64,000 bases of DNA from Rhodoferax sp. GW822-FHT02A01 (GTDB lineage: Bacteria > Pseudomonadota > Gammaproteobacteria > Burkholderiales > Burkholderiaceae_C): positions 186,001-250,000 of the forward strand of contig NZ_CP152376.1 of assembly GCF_038784515.1 (NCBI RefSeq), in the 5' to 3' direction. Shown piece by piece: positions 1 through 8,495 of this stretch. The notes beneath the pieces are model-generated. The model was not told the origin of the DNA, ran no database searches, and saw only the letters and a list, made by a program, of their open reading frames with translations. A program made the translations under genes and the position numbers. Position 1 is the first letter of the stretch, and every line of letters begins with the position of its first letter.

Positions 1-726
1 CAGCGTCCGACCATGCTCACCTTGTCACCGCTGGACAAGGACGACCGGCAGTTTCAGGCGCTTCAGGATGCGCTGCGCGCCGCGGGCTACTGGGTGGACA
101 CCTTCTACTGTTTTGGCAACTGGTACTTTCCTGTGCGCGGGCAGACATTCGCAGCCTATCTGGCCGCCCTGCCTTCTGCCCTGCGCCACAGCATGGACCG
201 CGGACAGCGCCGCCTCACGCGGGCCGGCCCGTGGAACCTGCGCATCCAATGTGCGCAGCCCGCGTCGCTGGAGCAGGCGATTGCCGATTTCGTGCAGGTC
301 TACAACCACAGCTGGAAGCAGCCCGAGCCTTTGCCAGACTTCATACCGCAGATGGCTCGCATGGCCGCTGCGCAAGGCTGGTTGCGTCTGGGCGTGCTGT
401 CGCTGAACGGCGACCCCATTGCGGCCCAGCTGTGGCTTATCAAGGACGGCAAGGCCAACATCTACAAACTGGCCTATAAACAGGGGTTCGAGCGCTATTC
501 GGCGGGCTCCTTGCTGACAAAGGCCATGATGGAGCACGTGTTCAATATCGACCGCGTGCTGGAAGTGGACTACTTGACCGGCGACGATGGTTACAAGCAA
601 GACTGGATGTCGCAACGACGCGAGCGCTGGGGCATCGTGGCGTTTGAGCCGCGCAGTTTGCGGGGCTTGGCCCAGGCTGGCCGGCATTGGCTAGCTAGGC
701 AATTCAGGCACTGGAGACACACGTGA
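1..726 (+). CDS. GNAT/BioF2-like (CelD-type) acyltransferase, 5' end cut off
   Basis: The reading frame is open from base 1, so the N-terminus probably lies outside the window; an internal ATG is at 13. The visible 241 residues look like the C-terminal part of a BioF2/FemAB-type GNAT protein (family also called CelD/BcsL), with the typical segment in which a short catalytic domain recovers small molecules (GDPIAAQLWL, then KLAYKQGFERYSAGSLL) and ends with VDYLTGDDGYKQDW. Such proteins transfer acyl or aminoacyl groups and often sit in exopolysaccharide loci. The stop overlaps the next start as GTGA, so it is translationally coupled to the beta-helix gene. Substrate unknown. Confidence 0.8.
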   Translation, partial: QRPTMLTLSPLDKDDRQFQALQDALRAAGYWVDTFYCFGNWYFPVRGQTFAAYLAALPSALRHSMDRGQRRLTRAGPWNLRIQCAQPASLEQAIADFVQVYNHSWKQPEPLPDFIPQMARMAAAQGWLRLGVLSLNGDPIAAQLWLIKDGKANIYKLAYKQGFERYSAGSLLTKAMMEHVFNIDRVLEVDYLTGDDGYKQDWMSQRRERWGIVAFEPRSLRGLAQAGRHWLARQFRHWRHT

Positions 727-2243
727 AGAATCCAAGCGGACAAGAAAAAGGGCAGAAACGCGGACGCAGCAAGTGGACATGGCCAGCCCTCGGCGTCGGC
801 ATAGGTGCGCTCGGCCTGGTCGTGGTTCTGCTGAACGCCGTAGCCATCGTGAACAGGTTGGCCGAGTCCGCCAACCGCTCGCCTGCAGAACTAATTCGCT
901 ATGCCAAGCACCGCATGCAGGGACATACCAACTTGGAAGCCTTGGCGCTCGGACCGCTCAACAGCTTGCAGGACCGAATCGTGCGGTCGGCCAATGCCCC
1001 CGGCCTGCCCGACCTGGGCAAAGGCCAACGGCGCTACCCGTTGGCACCGGTACGCTATTCCCAGGTGGGCCAGCCCCTGGAGGAAACCGCTGCCGCCGCA
1101 CCCGACACCCTGCCGTCCAACAGGGCGGTGCTGGTGCAGAGTGCAGAGGAGCTTGCACGCGCCATCAGCGGCGCCGTGGCAGGTCAAACGCTGTTGCTTG
1201 CGCCGGGGCACTACACGATCCGGCAAAAGCTCAACACCCGCTCGGGCGGTAGCCGCGAACAGCCCATCACGGTCCGGGCTGCCGCTCCCGATCAGGTGAC
1301 CTTGGAGTTTGATACCGAAGAAGGCTTTGTCGTCTACCACCCATTCTGGATTTTCGAGAACCTCACCATCCGCGGCGTCTGCGCCAGGCAAAAAAACTGC
1401 GAACATGCCTTTCACGTGGTCGGTGACGCCCGCAACATCGTGATACGCAACAACCTTGTGGAGGAGTTCAACGCCCATATCAAGGTCAACGGCCTGGATG
1501 ACAAATGGCCGGACGGCGGACTGGTGCAGTTCAACACCCTCACCAACAGCACCGCACGCGAAACCGAAGGCAGACCGATGACGCCCATTGACCTGGTGGG
1601 CGCCGATCGCTGGGTCTATGCCGACAACCTGATCAGCAATTTCGTCAAGGCGGACGGCAACCAGATCTCCTACGGCGCCTTCATGAAGGGGGCCGGTCAC
1701 GGCGGCAGGATAGAGCGCAATCTGGTGATCTGTACACCTAGCGATGTCGCACAACCGGGTGCCCGCATCGGCCTGTCTTTCGGTGGCGGGGGCACATTCC
1801 CGGCCGCCGTGTGCCGTGACAAGCAGTGCGTGTTCGAGCACAAGGACGGCCTGATAGCCAACAACATCGTGCTGGACTGCATGGACGAGGGTGTGGACAT
1901 CAACCGCTCCGTCGGTGCCCTGGTGGCACACAACACCCTGATCAATACCGCCGGTGTGGCCATGCGCCGCGGCCCGGCTTCGGCACGCGTCTATGGCAAC
2001 CTGCTGGAGGGCGGCCTGCGCAACCGCGACGCCGGACCCTGGAAGCTGGAAATGAACGAGCTGGTCACCATGCCTGCGACCTTCGAGGATGCAGACAGGC
2101 TGTCCTTGAACTGGAAAAAGACGCCTGATCGAATCCCCTCGATCCTGGCCGTCCCACACGATTTCTGCGGTCATACGCGTGCCGACGGCACCCTGCCGGG
2201 AGCGTTGGCAGACACGACGCCCTGCCCCACAGGAACTCCATGA
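723..2243 (+). CDS. Membrane-anchored right-handed parallel beta-helix protein (polysaccharide lyase/epimerase-like fold)
   Basis: 506 residues with a GTG start that overlaps the upstream stop by 4 nt. A charged N-terminus (KKGQKRGRSK region) precedes one hydrophobic segment at about residues 19-43, so the body is predicted to be periplasmic and anchored. From about residue 135 there is a pattern typical of PL6/chondroitinase-B-like beta-helices: an opening LLLAPGHYTI strand-turn, ITVRAAAP, then IFENLTIRGV and repeated NNL/NNI/HNTL rungs. Such proteins cleave, epimerise or bind uronic-acid polysaccharides. Catalytic residues cannot be assigned by eye. With the GH88/105-type gene in the same operon a role in trimming a uronate polymer is inferred. 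Confidence 0.78.
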   Translation: MKNPSGQEKGQKRGRSKWTWPALGVGIGALGLVVVLLNAVAIVNRLAESANRSPAELIRYAKHRMQGHTNLEALALGPLNSLQDRIVRSANAPGLPDLGKGQRRYPLAPVRYSQVGQPLEETAAAAPDTLPSNRAVLVQSAEELARAISGAVAGQTLLLAPGHYTIRQKLNTRSGGSREQPITVRAAAPDQVTLEFDTEEGFVVYHPFWIFENLTIRGVCARQKNCEHAFHVVGDARNIVIRNNLVEEFNAHIKVNGLDDKWPDGGLVQFNTLTNSTARETEGRPMTPIDLVGADRWVYADNLISNFVKADGNQISYGAFMKGAGHGGRIERNLVICTPSDVAQPGARIGLSFGGGGTFPAAVCRDKQCVFEHKDGLIANNIVLDCMDEGVDINRSVGALVAHNTLINTAGVAMRRGPASARVYGNLLEGGLRNRDAGPWKLEMNELVTMPATFEDADRLSLNWKKTPDRIPSILAVPHDFCGHTRADGTLPGALADTTPCPTGTP

Positions 2244-2351
2244 ATAAGGGAACCCCTATCGCGCTCCGGTCTATAAAATCAACCACCATCCGCGACAGAA
2301 CTGAACGACAGACGATCCATGCTACCCACCAACCTAATCTGGAGCTGAACA
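2244..2351 (+). promoter_or_regulatory. Spacer with possible internal promoter and TTG-deciding RBS
   Basis: The 108-bp gap between the beta-helix gene and the fusion gene contains a TATAAA-like -10 element near 2272 without a convincing -35 partner. A GGAG Shine-Dalgarno sequence at 2341-2344 lies 7 nt before the TTG at 2352 and is the reason for choosing that start. An internal promoter is only a possibility. Confidence 0.35.
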
Positions 2352-5300
2352 TTGAACTCCATCCGTAGCAAGATAGGCCTTCAGTTCATTGTTTCCAATG
2401 GCTCTTTCGCCGCGCACTTCGCCCTTACGGTGGTGCTGGCGCGGCTGCTGTCGCCCAGCGAAGTCGGCATCTTCTCCATCGCCGCGGTGTTTGTCGGGTT
2501 TACCCATGTCTTTCGAGACTTCGGTGTGGTGGCATTCATCAAACGCCAAAAGGTGCTGACGCCGCAGGCCCAGCGTGCGGCCATGGGAGTCTTGTTGACT
2601 TCTTCCTGGACCTTTGCTGTATTGCTGTACCTACTCTCCGGCGTGCTTGCAAATTTCTTCCAGCAGCCCGGCATTCGTGAAATCATGCCCGTGCTCGCGC
2701 TGGGCTTTGTATTTATCCCGTTCGGTGCTATCCCACTGGCTGTTCTCTCGCGTGAACTGCAAGTACAGAAGACAGCCGCGGTCACCGCCGCGGCAACAGT
2801 GACCTATATCGCCACCTGTATTACGTTGGCATCCCTCAAGTTCAGCTACATGAGCATGGCGTGGGCCAACTTGGCCAGCATCGTCGTCAGCGGCCTGCTG
2901 GCCACCATGCTCATGCCTAAACACCGGTTGCTACTACCTTCATTTACGGGCTGGAAGAACGTGGTGCAGTTTGGCGCAGGAGCAATACTGACATCGTCCA
3001 TCAAAGCGCTGGACACCGCGTTGCCGGACATCATTCTGGGCAAATTGACCGGACCGCACGTGGTTGGTATCTACAGCCGTGCAAATTCCACAGTCAACAT
3101 CTTGAACACGGTGACCGCGCCAACCATCGAGTACTTTGCGCTACCTTATCTGGCCAAGGTTCACCATGGAGGTGAGAGACTCAGCACCAGGCTGGTCCCT
3201 ACTATCGCCTTGCTGACGGGTATCGTTTGGCCCGCACTGGCCGCCACCGCAGTCATTGCCAACGATCTCATTGCTTTCCTTTACGGCGCAACATGGAGTG
3301 AAAGCGCCTCTGTGGTGCCGTGGTTGTGCTTGGCAGTTGGCGTCCAGGTAAGCTTTGCCATCGTGCAACCGGCCATGACCGCCATGGGTCGACCGTACCT
3401 TAGCGCCCTACCGCTTGGGTGCACCATGGGCGCCAAGGCAATGTTGGCGCTCAGCCTGTATGACGGGTCCCTGATTTCATTCGCCCGTGCAGTTGCGCTG
3501 GCTGAGTGCCTCGGCATACCGGCCTATCTTTTGCTGGGGCGATGGCACCTGGCCATGGGCGCGTTGGAATGGAGACGATCGCTGGCTAACAGCGCTGGCG
3601 TGGCACTAACAGTACTCGGCACTGTTCTGCTGTTCTACCATCTTGTGGACGGACTGGGTTCGCCATTTTTGCGTCTGTGTGCAGTTGCCTTCCTGTTTCT
3701 CACAGTCTGGCTACTGGCACTACATCTGTTCCGGCATCCGTTGAGGCATGAGTTCCACAAGGCCCTCGAAATGGTCAAGGGACTGATGGTGAAGGGACGG
3801 GGAAACAACGAACCTGTGACCCCAGTAGTCGACGAGGTGGTCTTGTACGGCGCTGTTGCAGCACCGCCGCCACCCATGGGCTTTTTCGCCCATTTGCGCA
3901 GTGAAGCGAAGTTCGCAATCAAGGCTGCGCGCGATACGCTGCGCTGGAAGCGAGGATCGCTGGCTCGGCTGGATTATCGCGACTACGTCACCTCTGCTTC
4001 TTACAACCGCGGAGACGAAGCCATCGTGCTGGCGTCGCTTGAAGCGCTTCTCGCAAATCAGCCGGGTCGCCGTGCCCTGCGCAGCAACTGGGGAGATCGC
4101 GAGAATTTCATTGACACGCCAGCAGGTAACCGGCTGATTTGCATATGTGGAAGCGGGTATATTGCTTTCGAACACGATGGCCAGTTGGCACGTCGCGTGA
4201 TAGCCGATTTAGAGGTACTGGAAACGATTGCAGCACCCGTGGTGCTCTACGGTATCGGCATAAACCGCCACCTTGAGCCGGGCATGAAGGACCAACCCTT
4301 CACATCCGCGGCCGATGAGGCAGTAGTACGACGCCTTTTGCAGCGCTGTGCCCACATCAGTGTGCGTGACGCCGATTCACAACGTGTCCTGGCACAGTAC
4401 ACAGATAAACCGGTACTGCTTGTCGGAGATCCGGCATTTCTGTACGCGAAGGAAGGGCGACACCTCACTCAAGTGACAGGTATGCAAAGTAATGTGCGGC
4501 CTGTCATTGGAATAAACCTACCCTTTCATTTCCAGGAAGTTGCACAGCGCATCAGGCAGGATCTGCCAGAGTGCGTGGCCATGCTCAGGCAAATTCAGCA
4601 GGCCACGCATTGCAGCTTCCGTTACATGGTGCATTTCGACACCGAACACGTAATCGCGAAGATGATCATGGCATCCGGAATCGAGCTGGAAGTCGTCAGC
4701 GGCAACCCGGACGTGCTTTGCGCAGGCTATTCCGGGATGAACCTTCATTTGGGCGGAATGTTGCATTCCTGCATCCTGGCAGCGAGCACCGGCACACCCT
4801 GTGTGGCGCTCGCCTACGACACGAAGCATGCGGGGTTTTTTAGCCTGATCGGTCTACCGCAGTACTGCATCCCGTCTTCCCCCTTTGGCAAGGATCGTTT
4901 CGTGGCCGCGGTGCTGGAGGCATTGGCGCAGGAGAGAGAGCTCCGCGCCACTATCCATGCTGCACGACAGCGATATGAGCAAGAATCTCAGCGCTTTGTT
5001 TCCGAAGTCAATGCAGCAATGCTGGGTCTACGTCCTTCGCCTCCAGTGTCGGCCTTGCGCAAGACCGAATCCGGTGCCGATGGACTGCCCCGCGTCTCCA
5101 TCATCATGCCAGTGCGCAACGGCAAGGATTTCATCGATGAGGCTGTGGACAGTGCGCTGGCACAGAGCTATTCCAGCTTTGAACTACTGATCATCGACGA
5201 TGCCTCCGATGACATGGACTACCGTTTGCTGGAAGCCAAGGACAAGCGGATACGCGTCATTCGGCAGCAGGCTGGCGGTGTTTCTCGGGCCCGCAACAAT

Positions 5301-6041
5301 GGCATCGCTCACGCACGGGGTGAATTCATTGCCTTCCTTGACGCCGACGACTACTGGTTTCCCGGCAAGTTGGAAGCGCAGGTGCGGTATTTCGACGCGC
5401 ACCCTGACGTCGGATTCGTCTTTGGCCGCTATCTGAGATGGTCCGCTGGCCCGGAAAGGCGATTTCCCGTTGCAGCCAGCATGGCACCGGATTGCAGGGA
5501 CGTGGTGTCCGCCGATCTCCATCGCTCCGGTTGGGGCTACAACCGCATGCTGATGGGCATGCTGGTAGGCATGAGCGCGGCCGTCGTGCGCAAATCCGTT
5601 TGCAGACAAATTGGCCCATTCAACGAAGGCATGCGCATCGGCGAGGACTATGAATTCTGGTTCCGCGCATCCAGGGTCACCGAGATGCACGCACTGGATG
5701 CGGTAGTGTCGCTCTATCGGGCGCATGGTGCCAGCACCATGGCGCGCGTCACACCGACCAATCATATGCTTCAGCTTCTGTGCATGGTGGAGCAACGTTG
5801 GGGGACCAGCAATCCTGACCACACGCATCTTTCGCAACGGGACTTTCGCAGGCGGCTGGGGCAAGTCCATTTTGATCATGGCTACATGCATTTCTGGAAA
5901 GGTGACATTGCAATAGCCAGACACGAATTCCTGTGGTCCTTTCTTATGGGCCGTCGTCGTCTGCAGTCACTGGGATATTTGAGTATGGCGATGGTCGCAC
6001 AGGTGTTCCCCTGGATCAGGCCGCCAAGAGAGAGCGCATGA
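2352..6041 (+). CDS. Triple fusion: Wzx-type oligosaccharide flippase + polysaccharide pyruvyl transferase + GT2 glycosyltransferase
   Basis: One uninterrupted frame of 1229 residues. Residues 1 to about 475 are a polytopic MATE/Wzx-like flippase (N-terminal ARLLSPSEVGIFSIA is typical). A proline-rich linker (AAPPPPMG, about 508-515) leads into a polysaccharide pyruvyl-transferase domain at about 540-870 (SYNRGDEAI, CGSGYIAF, YGIGIN, HLGGMLHSCI). A GT2 domain follows at about 910-1229 with PRVSIIMPVRNG, the DDASDD nucleotide-binding motif at D949 and the DAD-type motif at 997-1000. Start is TTG with a good RBS. It would flip lipid-linked repeat units while adding sugar and ketal pyruvate. The stop overlaps the next ATG by 4 nt. 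A sequencing error joining three genes seems unlikely, since two junctions would both have to be wrong. Confidence 0.86.
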   Translation: MNSIRSKIGLQFIVSNGSFAAHFALTVVLARLLSPSEVGIFSIAAVFVGFTHVFRDFGVVAFIKRQKVLTPQAQRAAMGVLLTSSWTFAVLLYLLSGVLANFFQQPGIREIMPVLALGFVFIPFGAIPLAVLSRELQVQKTAAVTAAATVTYIATCITLASLKFSYMSMAWANLASIVVSGLLATMLMPKHRLLLPSFTGWKNVVQFGAGAILTSSIKALDTALPDIILGKLTGPHVVGIYSRANSTVNILNTVTAPTIEYFALPYLAKVHHGGERLSTRLVPTIALLTGIVWPALAATAVIANDLIAFLYGATWSESASVVPWLCLAVGVQVSFAIVQPAMTAMGRPYLSALPLGCTMGAKAMLALSLYDGSLISFARAVALAECLGIPAYLLLGRWHLAMGALEWRRSLANSAGVALTVLGTVLLFYHLVDGLGSPFLRLCAVAFLFLTVWLLALHLFRHPLRHEFHKALEMVKGLMVKGRGNNEPVTPVVDEVVLYGAVAAPPPPMGFFAHLRSEAKFAIKAARDTLRWKRGSLARLDYRDYVTSASYNRGDEAIVLASLEALLANQPGRRALRSNWGDRENFIDTPAGNRLICICGSGYIAFEHDGQLARRVIADLEVLETIAAPVVLYGIGINRHLEPGMKDQPFTSAADEAVVRRLLQRCAHISVRDADSQRVLAQYTDKPVLLVGDPAFLYAKEGRHLTQVTGMQSNVRPVIGINLPFHFQEVAQRIRQDLPECVAMLRQIQQATHCSFRYMVHFDTEHVIAKMIMASGIELEVVSGNPDVLCAGYSGMNLHLGGMLHSCILAASTGTPCVALAYDTKHAGFFSLIGLPQYCIPSSPFGKDRFVAAVLEALAQERELRATIHAARQRYEQESQRFVSEVNAAMLGLRPSPPVSALRKTESGADGLPRVSIIMPVRNGKDFIDEAVDSALAQSYSSFELLIIDDASDDMDYRLLEAKDKRIRVIRQQAGGVSRARNNGIAHARGEFIAFLDADDYWFPGKLEAQVRYFDAHPDVGFVFGRYLRWSAGPERRFPVAASMAPDCRDVVSADLHRSGWGYNRMLMGMLVGMSAAVVRKSVCRQIGPFNEGMRIGEDYEFWFRASRVTEMHALDAVVSLYRAHGASTMARVTPTNHMLQLLCMVEQRWGTSNPDHTHLSQRDFRRRLGQVHFDHGYMHFWKGDIAIARHEFLWSFLMGRRRLQSLGYLSMAMVAQVFPWIRPPRESA

Positions 6042-7180
6042 CCAACATGCATCGCCGGGCATTTGCCCGCTGGAACGCCTTACAGGCCTTGGGTAATCGC
6101 TACTCTTGGTGGCTTGGAAAACGCTCCGCACCATTGCGTGTCATCATTGACAGCACTGGCTGGCGATTGTCTCGCGTCGCTTACCAGCTAGCGGGAAGAC
6201 CTAAGGCCACGCTCAGTTGGCCACTGGGATTATCCTATCTATTGCTCAATGGCGAGCCAACCAAACTGACCGCGCAAGCACGCTGGGTTGATCACGGGCT
6301 TTCGCAAATTTCGCTCGCGGACCAAGCGCAATCGCGGCTGCACATTGACATGGGCGGTCTGGGTTACGCGGCGTTGGCGCTGGAATCCGGTTACGGCTTC
6401 CAGCGCGGCTATCTGGAGCAAGCGCGAAGCATGGGTGAACGCTACCTGTCCCGCACGGGCGCAGGTGCCGGTCTTATCACCTATGCAGAACACCGCAGTG
6501 AAGTGCTGGTGGACACTTTGGCCATGCTGTGCCCATTTCTCGCACGATTGAGTCGCCTCACCGATGACTCGCGCTACCTCGAAACCGCTTTGGCCCAGTT
6601 AAACAGTTTCATGCGGTTTGCTGAAAATGCCGAGACGGGTTGGGTGACGCACGGTTTCGACGCAAAGACCCTGACGCCACTGGGCCCACCCGGCTGGGGA
6701 CGTGGCATAGGCTGGCAATTGCTGGGGTTGACCGACACGCTGATGGAGATCGACGATCCAACAATGCGTGAGCCCCTTGAACGCGCTTGCAAAGCACTCT
6801 TGATCAAGCTGGCGAACGTACAACTCGCCAATGGTCACTGGCCTTGGCAGTTGACCGACACCACGCAACAAAGCGACAGCTCTGTCACTGCTTTGCTGTG
6901 CTATGGCCTGGGACGCTTGCTTAGCCAAGAAGGCGATGCTTCAAGTCCTTTCGTCGAATTTCTGCCGTTGTTAAAACGGGGCCGCACCGCATTGGACAGC
7001 AGCACCACTGAAACGGGACTGGTTGATGACAGCTCTGGCGAGGCCGCAGGTGTTGGCAGTTACAGTCGCCAATTTGGATGCCATCTATGGTCTTTGGCGC
7101 CTACAGTGGCGTTGGACGCCATATCGCTGACCACTTCAGCACATATGGAGATACCAGGAACGTTAAGCGCACGGCTCTGA
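6038..7180 (+). CDS. Glycoside hydrolase family 88/105-like (unsaturated uronyl hydrolase-like)
   Basis: 380 residues from ATG 6038, which overlaps the previous stop (ATGA); an in-frame start 105 nt upstream would lie inside the fusion gene and is not preferred. The (alpha/alpha)6-barrel pattern is visible: EVLVDTLAMLCPFLARLS at about 155-172 carries the Asp that is catalytic in GH105, and GWGRGIGWQLLGL matches the conserved aromatic/Arg segment of GH88/105. Family members hydrate the unsaturated uronic acid left by polysaccharide lyases. No signal peptide is obvious, which fits a cytoplasmic role. Its operon partner at 723-2243 has a lyase-like fold. Exact substrate unknown. Confidence 0.75.
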   Translation: MTNMHRRAFARWNALQALGNRYSWWLGKRSAPLRVIIDSTGWRLSRVAYQLAGRPKATLSWPLGLSYLLLNGEPTKLTAQARWVDHGLSQISLADQAQSRLHIDMGGLGYAALALESGYGFQRGYLEQARSMGERYLSRTGAGAGLITYAEHRSEVLVDTLAMLCPFLARLSRLTDDSRYLETALAQLNSFMRFAENAETGWVTHGFDAKTLTPLGPPGWGRGIGWQLLGLTDTLMEIDDPTMREPLERACKALLIKLANVQLANGHWPWQLTDTTQQSDSSVTALLCYGLGRLLSQEGDASSPFVEFLPLLKRGRTALDSSTTETGLVDDSSGEAAGVGSYSRQFGCHLWSLAPTVALDAISLTTSAHMEIPGTLSARL

Positions 7181-7233
7181 CAACTAACGCAATCGTCGGC
7201 GATCGCTGTCATGCACTTGCGCAATCCGAGACA

Positions 7234-8196
7234 TTAGTCATCGACGAACCTGGCGGGAGTCAGCAGATTTCTGGCCAACTGCAGGGCAATGCTCAGGGAG
7301 CTTCGTCCCCACGGTGTGAAGCGTGGAATCTGGTACACCCAGTCGGCACCGCCCAATCCAATCCCGCGCTGGGTGGTGACTGCACTCGTGAAACCGGCTT
7401 TCTTCACCATATCCACGTGCTGTGCCGAAAAGTCCGCGTAGGGCCTTCCGTTCGGATACGCGAATGACCGTACCGGCCCCCCTACGTATCCCGCCAGTGT
7501 TTCCCTGACCGCGCCGATTTCCCGCATGGCGGCGGCTTGGTCGCAGTACACCAATATGGGGTGGTTGTCGGTGTGGGCACCGATGCCAAAGCCACGGTTG
7601 TGGATGGTCCGCAGATCTTGCGTGGACATACGTGTCACGTGCTCGGGCCCGGTTCCCACGGCGCACTCCATACGGTGCAGCAATTCGTCTCGCGCTTCCA
7701 CTGCGAAGTACTTCAAGAACCGCTCTAGCTGCACCACGGCGGCAGAGCGCTCTTCCAGTGTCCCAACGGGCAGCGGGGCGCACGCCGGATGCACGATGTC
7801 CAGCAGCGGGCCAGGCGCACAACGCACCACATTGGCAATGCGCTCGTGCCACAAGGGCCGTCCCTCGAATTGCCCGGTGGTGATATAGAAGGTCGCGTGC
7901 ATATTGCGGCGCTCCAGCGCCGGTATGACGCCCGGCAACCAGGTGTCGTAACCGTCATCGAAGGTGATGCAAGCTGCGCGCAAGGGCAAATTGCCGCCTA
8001 GCAAACCCGCAACCGCCTCGTCCAAGGGAATGACATTGAAAGCAGACACAACGGAGTCCAGCAATTGCTCAAAAGAGCACAAGTCCAGGTCGTACGGCAT
8101 CAACGGGTCAACCTGGCCCGGCACCTTGTGGAATAGGAAGACCGACAGTTTCTTGCTCGCAAGGTAACGCAGCGGAAGCAATTTTGTAGGGTGCAT
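7234..8196 (-). CDS. NodB-type polysaccharide deacetylase
   Basis: 320 residues. The start chosen is the second in-frame ATG because a strong GAGGAGGA Shine-Dalgarno lies 10 nt before it; the longer form would begin at 8220 and contain that RBS in its coding sequence. NodB motifs are visible: TFDDGYD (metal-binding and catalytic Asp) and the metal-ligand motif written here as HTDNHP, plus the late FAYPNGRPY strand. These enzymes remove N- or O-acetyl groups from a sugar polymer. There is no clear signal peptide. It converges with the hydrolase at 6038-7180. It is a different subfamily from the XrtA-linked deacetylase at 30775. Confidence 0.85.
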   Translation of the reverse strand: MHPTKLLPLRYLASKKLSVFLFHKVPGQVDPLMPYDLDLCSFEQLLDSVVSAFNVIPLDEAVAGLLGGNLPLRAACITFDDGYDTWLPGVIPALERRNMHATFYITTGQFEGRPLWHERIANVVRCAPGPLLDIVHPACAPLPVGTLEERSAAVVQLERFLKYFAVEARDELLHRMECAVGTGPEHVTRMSTQDLRTIHNRGFGIGAHTDNHPILVYCDQAAAMREIGAVRETLAGYVGGPVRSFAYPNGRPYADFSAQHVDMVKKAGFTSAVTTQRGIGLGGADWVYQIPRFTPWGRSSLSIALQLARNLLTPARFVDD

Positions 8197-8495
8197 TAGG
8201 GGCGAGTCCTCCTCAACCATGTGCCGGCATATCTGTGTCTCTTGCCCGTGAATGGCCAGGAAGTTAATTGCACTTTGCGCCTCTAGCCTCTATTTAGTTT
8301 GTACAAAATTCTAGTTCATGTGGCTGATCAGGCCGTCAGTGGTGAAAACGTCGTCAGAGGGCTCGCATCTGCGGGCCTTTTCGGTTTTCTACTAGTCGTG
8401 TAGAGTTCACCCGGTTCCCAAGGGGGGAATTCGCTATGCACACTGGATTCTCGCCAGGGCATCACGTCTCGTTTTCACAATTGGAGAACCGTAAG
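8197..8495. other. 299-bp divergent intergenic region
   Basis: The gap separates the deacetylase (minus) from the phosphatase-superfamily gene (plus). It holds the strong SD for the deacetylase, a CTGATCAG palindrome around 8323, a hairpin with T-tracts at 8360-8388 (listed separately), and two possible RBSs for the plus-strand gene. No coding pattern is convincing, and no clear sigma-70 promoter could be fixed. Confidence 0.5.
8360..8388 (+). terminator. Rho-independent terminator-like hairpin with no gene upstream on its strand
   Basis: GGCTCGCA (8360-8367) pairs with TGCGGGCC (8370-8377) with one G-T wobble, followed by TTTT and a second TTTT after a CGG break. It points in the plus direction, yet the nearest plus-strand gene upstream ends at 7180. 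It may end a short untranslated RNA or act as an attenuator of the gene at 8496. Confidence 0.45.

Noticed and set aside
891..2174. Long open frame on the minus strand opposite the beta-helix gene
   Set aside because: It mirrors the real gene, has unlikely composition (His/Val/Gln-rich) and no domain signal; long antisense frames are common in GC-rich DNA.
5933..6037. Longer N-terminus for the GH88/105-type gene
   Set aside because: It would lie inside the fusion gene; ATG 6038 gives the usual 4-nt overlap.
8436..8495. Upstream ATG for the phosphatase-superfamily gene
   Set aside because: Adds 20 residues not in keeping with the family's N-terminus, although a G-rich stretch precedes it. 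Kept as an alternative only.
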